Shown piece after piece: positions 55,556 through 64,000 of a stretch of 64,000 bases of DNA. The notes under the pieces are model-generated. The model was not told the origin of the DNA. It saw only the letters and a list, made by a program, of their open reading frames with translations, and did no database searches. This DNA comes from Hippopus hippopus (taxonomy: Eukaryota; Mollusca; Bivalvia; Cardiida; Cardiidae): NCBI GenBank assembly GCA_946811185.2, contig OX328096.1:69253345-69317344 (forward strand), given 5' to 3'. Position numbers and translations under genes: made by a program. Position 1 is the stretch's first letter. Each line of letters starts with the position of its first letter.

Positions 55556-55871
55556 GCCGAGCCCCGATAGCTCAGTCAGTAGCGTACAGGACTTGAGAAC
55601 AGGGGGTCGAAGGTTCGGTCCCCGACTCGGCCAATTTCTCTCCGAGGATTGATGATAGTCATTGCGACAGGAATCATTCCTCTCTCACCGCTGACCGTTG
55701 CTTAGACGATGGTTATGTGGGAAAGTAGCCAGTGGCTTAGAAAGAATATTGTGCAGAGTACTGGTAAAAGAAACTCCAGGAAAGCATGGTTAGGCGCAAT
55801 TGCCGCCGCGATATAACTGAATTTTTGCTGAAAACGGCGTTAAACACCAATCAATCAATCAATCAATCAAT
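55556..55871 (+). mobile_element. SINE-1, full length, with target duplication
   Basis: Head GCCGAG...CTCGGC, A and B boxes, the same body as at 18906, and tail (AATC)n. The flanks CAATTTGAAGGG (left) and CAATTTGAGGG (right) form a target-site duplication with one difference, indicating a fairly recent insertion. Confidence 0.85.
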
Positions 55872-56102
55872 TTGAGGGAGAGGATGTTCGTGTAAAATAT
55901 TCAGAAAATATTAGTGTAAAATATTGATAAAAAACATTAGTTAAGGTTTGATGAGTTACTATCATACAAGTAGAAACATGAGCTATTTCTCGTTTAGCCA
56001 CAATGTTTTCTTAATCAGTCTAAAACTGACTGAAAGAGGAATGTGCTATTGCATTTATATCTTCAAACTCTTCAATTTTTCTATCCCCTTCCCCCACCCT
56101 CT

Positions 56103-56298
56103 TATTGATTGAATCGCATTATTTCAGTCATATCGTGACGACAGCTCCCTTAAATATGTTTATGCCGGGTTTCACCAATACTTGGCTAGGGCTGTGAAGT
56201 GTCTTAGCCAAGGACTCTTTCACAAACAACCCAGTGCAACGAGTGTGAATCCAACCAAGGACCAGTAGATTACGAATCCTATACCTTCACCAGGACCC
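56103..56298 (-). mobile_element. SINE-2, diverged
   Basis: TTGATTGAATCGCATTATTT, ACTTGGCTAGGGCTGTGAAG and a degenerate tRNA head. Confidence 0.6.
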
Positions 56299-56955
56299 TT
56301 ACACCCCTTCAGCATCAGTCGTATCATTACCTGGATTTGACGTTCTATTTCTTTTTCTCTTGGTAGAGTCTGAAAGAGCAAGCGACCTTGCAAGAACGAG
56401 AAATTCTCTTTTTTTTTACTATTATCTAATAATCCCGGACGTGCTTATGCATTAGACAAATTGGAAGAAATCAATAATTTGTCTTTAAATATGCACTACC
56501 TGTGCAAGAATAGGAAATAGAGTGTCAGCAAAGTTGATTTATTGTCATTGTCGTTTATTTTCAGAACATTATAACGCTCTCTGTCTGATATATCTAAAGC
56601 AAGTCTAGTTCGATCAACTAACCCTAGTAAATCATACTCTAGTCGAACGCTGATCGATCTCACCGACGGGTTTTTAGACATCATTAGAAAAACATTACCA
56701 TCACGATTCGGAAATGTATTTGTCTCATATTTGCTAACGTTTGTGGAGCTAATTTCCGCTGCTCTTTCTGCCAAAATTATAAATATGACAATTTTTCTCC
56801 GGGATTACGTCTGGCAATCATAGCGCTGGGAACTCCCGATTGTATTGCAGTCTGATTTATAACTATATTCATTGAGCTCGAATATAATATCTAGGAGAAA
56901 TCAAATACATATTTCAAATGATCCGATGTAAGAGGAGATACTGTATGTATATTAT
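56299..56955. other. Unassigned; one minus ORF without a domain
   Basis: The 92-codon ORF at 56496-56774 has an average composition and no known motif. 53222-53979, 58263-58674, 58884-59439 and 62348-62764 also show nothing beyond simple repeats. Confidence 0.35.
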
Positions 56956-57309
56956 GAACTCTTTACCGGACGACAAAAGTTAAGACTTGAATACATTGAA
57001 AGAAACTACAGACGACCAATTAACTGTGGTTCAAATGGAGAATTAATCTTTAAAAGGGCAGAAAGCCTCATATGAAATTTTCCCATATAGTGCCCATTTT
57101 TCTTTTAATTCTTTAGAAGACGACAAACTTGTATACCTACTGGACCAAGTTGAAAGCATTTGCAGACGACAAATCAATTGTGATTCAAAAGATTTGATTT
57201 TTCTTTGAAAGGCTAGAAAAGATTATTGGAATAGGAGATTTCCTGCAATGTTTTTATAAGTCTTTTTTTTCTCGGGGTCGTTAAAACTTGAGATTGTGTG
57301 TCGAAGGGT
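56956..57309 (+). mobile_element. Two MITE-A copies, both missing hairpin parts
   Basis: 56956-57104, then 57109-57309 with TTAA at 57105-57108 and 57310-57313. Neither retains the full hairpin. Confidence 0.6.
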
Positions 57310-57376
57310 TTAATACCTGTCCCATGAATATGGTATATTGGGTCAGTGAAGGACTAATTCTGTTCTAGTCATTTAA

Positions 57377-57598
57377 CCCTCTACCGCACAGTCTCTACTT
57401 TTACCGACCCTGAAGAAAGATGGCTTTTCAAACCCTTGTGGGAAAAGGAAAAAATGCTGGTTACCAGCATTTTCTCATTTTCCCACAATGTTTTCTACTA
57501 TTTCAGACATAAATTTCATCATCTTAGCACCATTTAATTTGTAGTCTGCCAATGCTTTCAATTTGGACCAGTCTAAAATTTTGTCATTTGGCAAAGAA
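57377..57598 (-). mobile_element. MITE-A with TTAA flanks
   Basis: TTAA at 57373-57376 and 57599-57602; hairpin 57436-57497. A clean reference copy. Confidence 0.8.
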
Positions 57599-57622
57599 TT
57601 AAAAAGGCCGAATTGGTGCAAT

Positions 57623-57623
<1 letters not shown>

Positions 57624-57705
<82 letters not shown>
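57624..57705. repeat. (AG)n microsatellite
   Basis: About 41 uninterrupted dinucleotides; the Arg-Glu ORF here is an artefact. Confidence 0.95.
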
Positions 57706-57709
<4 letters not shown>

Positions 57710-58034
57710 TGAGTACTCTGAATATTCTTAAACTCAGCGTTTTCAAACGTTTTAAGTATAGTTACATAGCACTGAAAAAGAACATTTTGTCCCCAAGTGA
57801 ATAAAATGTCTTACTGAGTATTTCATTTTGCATTTCACTGTATTGGATGAACATCTGAGCAAATGTCATTGCCCTGAATTCCACGCAACAACAACAACAA
57901 CAACGACGACGAAAAAACAAAGAACCCCGAAACACATTCGTCCTGGTCCATTGACAACGTTGGATACACATAAGAAAGCAGGTCGGGAGTGCCTCAGTTT
58001 TATTTCCTTTCGCAGAACATGTGCCAAATAGTTT

Positions 58035-58262
58035 TACTCTTTACCAAAAGACAAAATTTTACACTTGTCCAAATTGAAAGCAATTGCAGACGACAAAATA
58101 AATGTGACTCAATCAATGAAATCTGTGTTTGGTTAAGTAGAAAACATTATGGAAAAAGGAGAAAATGCTGGTTAACAGCATTTTCTCCTTTTTCCACAAT
58201 GTTTTCCAGAGGCTTTTTTTTTCTCAGGGTCGTTTTTTCTCGGGATTGCGTGCCAAATAGTT
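58035..58262 (+). mobile_element. MITE-A
   Basis: CTCTTTACCAAAAGACAAAA, hairpin 58139-58207. Confidence 0.75.
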
Positions 58263-58674
58263 TCAGTGATAAATCTCCTGCCTTTGGCAATGGATGCTTA
58301 TATTTTTCAAATATTTCATTCATGCTCAACCACCCTTGACTGTGATGTCAGAATGAGAATTAAAAACCCGAGAGAGGAATGTCTTTATAAACTTTCATAG
58401 TTACTTCTCCCTCGTCAAAAATTAAATGCTATCGTTCCCAATCACGTGAATGTTGAATTAACTGGAGGACATAATAGTTGTTAAAGATACAACCTTGCAA
58501 CCCTCAGGGGAAACATTCAGCATAAAAATACAAGGATGACTATAGTTTGATAAAACAAAGATAAAATGGGTTAAAAACTGGCTGAAAATAAGTATATATG
58601 TATATCTAAAATTTGAACAGAGTTCGTAACTGTGTATATATGTGCGATTAGTCGAAAAGGTCGCTCGAAACTTT

Positions 58675-58883
58675 AACACTACCAGATGACAACATGTGAA
58701 ATCTGTTAACGTTCTACAATAGATACAGACGACAAATTGGGTATGATTAAAATGATGGGATCTGTCTTTGAGAGGGTAGAAAGTATTGTTGGAAAAGGAG
58801 AAAATGCTGGTTACCAGCATTTTTCTTTCCCTCATAATGCTTTAAATTATCTTCTTTCTTCATGGACGTACAAACAATAATTT
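58675..58883 (+). mobile_element. MITE-A
   Basis: GATACAGACGACAAATTGGG, hairpin 58782-58845. Confidence 0.65.
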
Positions 58884-59439
58884 GTTAGAATGAAGGATCA
58901 ATACAACTGTCAAGCATAAGTAAGACTATTTTACGGTATTTTCTTTTAAAGCTTTCTTTTAAATGTAAATGTGAAAAAAAGTACCGCAGAAATTTTGATC
59001 TATTGAAACACTGACTTTTTCGTTGGCGAATACTTCGAATAAACCGAAGTATTTGAATTATTACATATTTGATTAACCGATATATCATTTTATTTCAATA
59101 TTCGAGGATACTGTTTTGCTTTTTCCTTTCTTTTTTCTTCAAATATCTATATTATGTGTCGGCAGTTGGCAAGAAGATGGTATTCATCCTCGATCTGAAT
59201 TGGTTCTTGATAAAATCCGTATTGGATATTAAGACGTTTTTTGTCTTATATTTATGACATATTGATATACCCCAAAGGTGCAATCGACGAGATAAAAACA
59301 ATTAATTACGATAGTTTGCGCACGAGGGATATAGACTAGTTGCTTCTGAAATTATTAGAATATTATTTCATTGAGAGATGTTTCCTCGATGCAGGTGTCT
59401 TCTGTGCAATATTTTTTACAGTTTTGTGTGTTAAAAACT

Positions 59440-59990
59440 TTGAATAAAATCTGATATCAAATGCTTATAGAAAGTAAGAAGGTCGATTGTGACGGCAACG
59501 GATGCTTTTCTTGAAACCGAAAATCGGTCTTAGTACCTTAGTGCGGAAGTCAACTGTGTAATTGACCGATTAAAATCTGATATCAAATGCAAAGGCTGAT
59601 TGTAACAGCAATGGATACTTTTCTTGAATCCGAAAATCGGTCTTTGTACCTCAGTGTAGAGATATAAAGTATACTTGTTTAAACGTTTTTTTGTGCTTAA
59701 GACTTTGAATAAAATCTCATATCTAATGCTTGACTAAAGAAAGAAGGCCGTTGTACGGCAATGGATAGTTTTCTTGAAACCCAAAATCGGTCTTAGTACC
59801 TCAGTGCTGATGTAGGATATAAGGTGAACATTGCTGGGCATCAAACTGTGTTTTTGTGTTTGTTGAAATGAAAAAATAATGTTAAATTGAAATTTTTAAT
59901 CGAAAAGTATGACCGCCGATTGTGAGAGTAACGGAGGCTTTTCTTGGAAGGCAAGAAGTGTACTACGTAGCTCCAAGAGAGCCAAACAAG
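59440..59990 (+). repeat. Four diverged tandem units, 120-180 bp
   Basis: Each unit has TTTTCTTGAAACCGAAAATC and GGTCTTAGTACCT. Copies occur at about 59505, 59620, 59770 and 59938 (worn). Spacing is irregular, and ATCTGATATCAAATGC precedes three of them. Confidence 0.65.
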
Positions 59991-60063
59991 TTGTTTTGAG
60001 ATATGCGTGAGTAAAACGTCTTTTCCTGTGTTCTTTCTCCACAGGTCAACAATCACCACTTAA

Positions 60064-60809
60064 CTATTTACCAAACGACAAAGTTTTAGATGGGTCCAAA
60101 GCGCTTGCTTATATCCCCGTCACACCAAACTCGTTCTCACTCCGTTCCGAAAGTTATTGCAAAACGGACTTAAATTGTGTTCGAACGGAGTGGACGTATT
60201 AGCAACCTTTTACGATCTACATACGAACTTAATGGACGGGTTAGGACGGGAAGGGTGCTCAAGAACTTTGAGCCTGTTCAAAATTTTTTGCCGTTCATCC
60301 CGTCCTGTAATTAGACGGAGTGACAACGTACCTAAAACTGGATTTACGTACTACAAACGAAACTGCCGTACTTCGATCCTAATAGAGACGCGGTGCAGTC
60401 GGGCATCAACTGGTAGTGCGTTTGCATTTTACCGACCGAAATTACACGTCCTATCCCGACCCCAGCCCGTTTTACGATTTTGTTGACCGGGGTATGACTT
60501 TCTAAGAACAGGTTTGGTGAAACAGGGGCTTCAGGCATTTTCAGGCCAAAATTACACGTTCTACCCCGACCGCAACCCGTTTTCCAATTATGTTAGGACG
60601 GGGTAAGACGTTCTAAGAACTAGTTTGGTGTGACGGGGGCTTTACGAAAAAGTAAATGTGATTCAAATACTGGAGTTTGTTTCAGAAGGGATAGAAAACA
60701 TTGTGGGAAAAAAATGCTGGTTACCAGCATTTTCTTCTTTTCGAACAATGTTTTCAAAAGCCTCTTTTTCCAGGGTCATTAAAAGTCGGGATTGTGTGGT
60801 AAACTGTTT
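60064..60809 (+). mobile_element. MITE-A split by an hAT-like foldback
   Basis: TTAA at 60060-60063. The left end is 60064-60110; the remainder, with an intact hairpin, is 60646-60809. Confidence 0.75.
60115..60640. mobile_element. Foldback with CCCCGTCACACCAAAC ends
   Basis: TIRs CCCCGTCACACCAAACTCGT and AGTTTGGTGTGACGGGG, plus an internal partial repeat of the right end (60480-60535). Flanks GCTTATAT and GCTTTACG may be a worn 8-bp duplication. ORFs inside carry no recognisable domain. Confidence 0.7.
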
Positions 60810-60810
60810 A

Positions 60811-61024
60811 CTATTTATATAACAATGGCTGGCCCATATTGAAAGCATTTTCAAACGACGATTGCAGTGTGGTTCAAATGTTGGAAATGGTCTTTGTTTG
60901 GGCAGAAAACATTGTGAGAAAAGGAGAAAATGCTGGTTTCCAGTATTTTCTCCTTTTCCCACAATGTTCTCAAAAGCCTTTTTCGTCAGGGTTCTAAAAA
61001 CGCAGGTTCGTTTAGTGAAAGGTT
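60811..61024 (+). mobile_element. MITE-A
   Basis: Directly abuts the previous copy; hairpin 60904-60968. Confidence 0.7.
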
Positions 61025-61309
61025 AGATATAGGTACAAAAATTGCAATGTCAAGGTTATTTCACTGTGCTCAAATGTGCTCAAGTTTTAACGGTATTTGG
61101 CACACGAAAGGTCAATATATTTCGTGTTTAAATATAATCTTAAGGCTTACAGCATTTGTGCGAGATTATGCTTGCCTTTCCCAGGAAAATAATAATAATA
61201 ATAAGTTTTACTTGCAGAATATTTGATATAATTTTTGGAATCATAATATCTCTATCATTTTCTCTGTGCTACAAATAACATCTTTGTTTAATTGTACTAT
61301 TCAACTGCA

Positions 61310-61600
61310 AATTAGTGGCCAAAAGTGAAATAAAAAAAAAAATTGGTTTTAAAATGCGCTTAAATTCAAATCATATCATTTTAAGGTATCGAAATTATTG
61401 TCAAGATTACACTCTGTTATTGTACAGTCGGTCCAAGTGTTAATCGCTGGCAGATAAATAAATTTTAAAACCATGAAAAAGTAAACAAAAGATAGAGTTG
61501 CTTGGCAACTTTTAATCTAGTTTTAAAAATCCATTTTTCTACCTGCGACTAACACTCGATCGTACAGTAACAGCTTGTCATCTTTACAATAATTTCCAAG
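61310..61600. mobile_element. Foldback G, copy 3
   Basis: TTATTGTACAGTCGGTCCAA pairs with CGATCGTACAGTAACAGCTT. A SINE-1 is inserted at its right side. Confidence 0.6.
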
Positions 61601-61604
61601 TAAG

Positions 61605-61895
61605 ATTGTTGATTGATCGAATTCATGGTGTTTGATGCCGTTCTCAACATCCCGCCGGCAAGAGCACCTTTCAAGAGATTTTTTGTACCAGTGCTTTGTA
61701 CAATAATCTTTCCAGGCCTCTCTCTGCTTTCACATATAACCATCGTCGAAACACTAATCAGTGGTAAAAGAGGAATGAATCCTGTCGCAATGACTATCAT
61801 CAATCCTCGGAAAGAAATTGGCCAAGCTGGGGGTTCGAACCAGCGATCTTCTCTTCTCAAGATCTGTACGCTAACTACTACACCACCAGGGCTCG
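61605..61895 (-). mobile_element. SINE-1, full length, diverged head
   Basis: Tail near 61608 (GTTGATTGATCGAATTCATG), body with GGAATGAATCCTGTCGCAAT, and head with B box GGGTTCGAACC. It lies next to the right end of foldback G3. Confidence 0.75.
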
Positions 61896-62188
61896 ACTAC
61901 TACAGGGTTATAAAATAAGGCTTAAATCGTTGTGCTCTTTTTCGACTGCAATATCGAATAAAAGTTTCCATTGCAATACCACAGTAGATTTTTGACGTAT
62001 TTCTAAAGTAATCTACATCGTCCGAATTAAAATGTCTACAGAAAGTTGGGTTTCTGTCAAAATTTGAAGTGTTTATGACTAGTTTGCGTATTTCAAATCC
62101 AGCGCTGAAATTAGAACCCGTCTGGACTATGTACTACAAAACAGGAAAACAAGTATACCACGTGTACACCATTTCCGGATGCGGGTTC

Positions 62189-62338
62189 ACTATTCATTCT
62201 TTTAGTCTTATTCTTAAGAATTTTCTTTAGTTCAAAGTAACGAAATTTCTGATTGGCTAAACCATTTGGTTTAGCCAATCAGAAAAAGCGTTACTTTGAA
62301 AATCTAGAATAAGAACGTTTTTAGGAATGGTTGGTGAA
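62189..62338. mobile_element. MITE-F with a 9-bp direct repeat
   Basis: TGCGGGTTC at 62180-62188 and 62339-62347. Palindrome CTGATTGGCTAAACCA/TGGTTTAGCCAATCAG makes two opposed CCAAT boxes. Stems GAAAATCTAGAATAAG and CTTATTCTTAAGAATTTTC. Confidence 0.8.
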
Positions 62339-62558
62339 TGCGGGTTCTGGAAGCAACAATCATTGCAACGATTACCATCCGCAATAATATGCTGTAATTA
62401 GTCTCGGTCAAGGCGGTAGTAATTTTTTAAAACATTCCCTCGTGTAATCAGCCAAAAACCCTTTAGGCTCAGAATCAAGTGTTCATTATTCGGCAATTCT
62501 GTCCGGTGTGAACCACGTTTTTTGTTTTCCAAAGATGGCGACTGGTTGGAATTTTTCC

Positions 62559-62592
62559 GTGTGTGTGTGCGTGTGTGTGTGGGGGGGGGGGG
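62559..62592. repeat. (GT)n followed by poly-G
   Basis: GTGTGTGTGCGTGTGTGTGT then about 12 G. (AC)n with C runs lies at 51838-51872. Confidence 0.9.
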
Positions 62593-62764
62593 TTGTCTCA
62601 AAACTTCTCATAAACAACAAAAATGAGGGGCCGTTCCCGATACATTTAACTGCGTTAAATTCCATTTCATCACTCCTTACCATGGTCTCCTTTTGCGATC
62701 TCTACGGATCTGTGTTAAAACTATTTACCGGCTCTGTTATTTTTGACAAAGTTACGTTCAAATA

Positions 62765-63008
62765 TGATGCATGCCCTGTGAAAGGGGGGGGGGGGGGAAG
62801 CTTATTGCTAGCGCAATATGACCGCAAGCTAACCCGGGTTTAAACCTTTTTTTTCTGTTGGAAATTTTTTTGTGTGTGTGTCAAAACCAGTCTAATTCAT
62901 GATTCAGTGGGTTGTTATACATAATGGATTTTATTGATCCATAATAACGCAATGACTTCCTTGGTATCATGCATCATGGAGATGTATTAAACCCTTCTTT
63001 GCCAGTGG
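62765..63008 (+). mobile_element. MITE-C, degraded
   Basis: CATGCCCTGTGAAAGGGG with a poly-G run; ATCATGCATCATGGAGATGT; hairpin lost. Confidence 0.65.
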
Positions 63009-63407
63009 GCCGCTATATAGTATATAAAAGGAAAAAAAAAAAAAATGATCCGACTGGAACCTACGCTAACTGTGATCGGCTTATGCTCATTGAGGAAATT
63101 GGTCTGAGAGCCACAACTTCACCTCTTCGACTTTAAGTCCTTTTTGAAATATTCTCAATATATGTAATTTCCTACGTTTGAGGAACGAATTAGGAGGAAA
63201 TTATTTTCCCTTTTTCGATGACGCTTCGATATGTACCTGTAGGGTATGAAGCACGGGATTTATGATAAGCATATTGTACATGTAGTTGGTACAAGGTTCA
63301 ATCAGCTTTGAGAGGGCAACGCGTACAGACGTTTTTTTCTTTTATGAAACTAAGCGTGCGTACCTAGCAGTACATGGTTAGCACTGTAGCTCTGAGCACT
63401 GTCGCTA

Positions 63408-63982
63408 ATTAGTCCCCTACCGGCGAAGCCGAAGGGGACTTTAGGTTTGCACTCCGTCTGTCCGTCAGTCCGCACGCAAATCAGTTTTCCAGACTTTTTT
63501 TCTAAACGCTGGTAGATATTGAGCTGATTTTTGGTGTGCAAGTCAACCACCATGAGTTACAGATCAAGTTCGAGTTTCGTTCCGGTCCACTGATTTTTGA
63601 CGAAATTACGGGCCTTGGACTTAGAAAATTTCACTGAAAAAACAGTTTTCCGGCTTTTTTTTATTTACAATGCTCATGTTTGGTATGCAGATACCTGTCA
63701 CTGATACCGATCTTCTGTTAATATATGTCCAAGGTCAAGGTAAAAAATTTTAACCCTTCTCATGAAAACTTATCCTCAAAACTTTCCATAGTCATTTCTC
63801 TGTATATTCAAAGTACTTAAGTTATAACACTTATACATGCTAAGCTGGTACCTCTCATTGGTAACGTTACACACTTGTTGATGATAAGGTCAAGGTCATC
63901 TCACAAGGTAAAGGTCATATTTCTGAAAATTTGCTTTTACAGGGGCATTTGTGTTTCACAAACACGTCTTAGTAAAACTTTT
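63408..63982 (+). mobile_element. GAAGCCGAAGGGGAC-headed interspersed repeat
   Basis: It starts with TAGTCCCCTACCGGCGAAGC, then TCCGTCTGTCCGTCAGTCCG, and continues with AGGTCA-rich sequence (near 63728 and 63880). It resembles the 1362 element in having a palindromic GC head followed by TCCG repeats. A SINE-1 begins where it stops. Confidence 0.5.
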
Positions 63983-64000
63983 GCCGAGCCCCGGTACCTC
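63983..64000 (+). mobile_element. Start of a SINE-1, cut by the window end
   Basis: GCCGAGCCCCGGTACCTC matches the first 18 bp of the full SINE-1 copies with one change in the A box. Confidence 0.6.

Noticed and set aside
57613..57804. Arg-Glu repeat protein
   Set aside because: Translation of the (AG)n microsatellite.
57828..58031. 67-codon ORF with Thr run
   Set aside because: Low-complexity (CAA/ACG) tract and no conserved motif.
58458..58835. 125-codon minus-strand ORF
   Set aside because: Its first third is MITE-A; the rest has no recognisable domain or splice support.

Overview
This window looks like non-genic nuclear DNA from a mollusc, most likely a bivalve. The evidence is AT-rich sequence with no run of long ORFs, tRNA-headed SINEs ending in (AATC)n, and very dense small foldback elements (MITEs). 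One SINE family has a long conserved body that fits my memory of the molluscan RUDI/V-SINE group. Species cannot be set from sequence alone. I find no intact conserved host gene, no rRNA and no functional tRNA gene. Most small ORFs are translations of repeats.

Repeat families, named here for this window only. MITE-A is about 220 bp with a hairpin whose arms contain GGAGAAAATGCTGG and CCAGCATTTTCTCC; about 33 copies or fragments. MITE-B is about 210 bp with a hairpin around GATCAGACTGCAC and GTGCAGTCTGATC; about 25 copies. Both often sit between TTAA tetranucleotides and end in CCCTT/AAGGG-like termini, the signature of piggyBac-type (or Kolobok-type) mobilisation. MITE-C is about 260 bp with TIR TGAGCCATGCTCTG; 14 copies. 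MITE-E is about 267 bp with a TA target duplication and two hairpins. MITE-C and MITE-E share the same GC-rich hairpin core. MITE-F is about 150 bp with a palindromic pair of CCAAT boxes. SINE-1 is the RUDI-like family and SINE-2 a second tRNA-headed family.

Layout. 1-5 kb: a diverged tandem repeat, MITEs A and C, SINEs. 5.4-6.5 kb: a dead mariner transposase on the minus strand. 6.5-25 kb: MITEs, SINEs, simple repeats, and several clear nested insertions. 25-28 kb: the least repetitive stretch, with a weak candidate membrane-protein exon on the minus strand and three diverged tandem units. 28-33 kb: more MITEs. 33.4-41.5 kb: the most informative part. A roughly 2-kb repeat (unit R) is present twice in direct orientation. 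The second copy is split by a 4,629-bp element with terminal inverted repeats and a TTG duplication (35485-40113). The first copy of R shows what the unoccupied site looks like. This element carries an apparently spliced gene whose main exon (38027-39043) encodes a protein with two CxxC...HxxC modules, cut short by a MITE-B. 42-64 kb: MITEs, hairpins, a 22-bp minisatellite that folds on itself, a diverged satellite-like array at 59.4-60 kb, and an hAT-like foldback inside a MITE-A.

The window reads as layered transposition. Its main value is that target duplications and paralogous empty sites let the order of several insertions be read directly.
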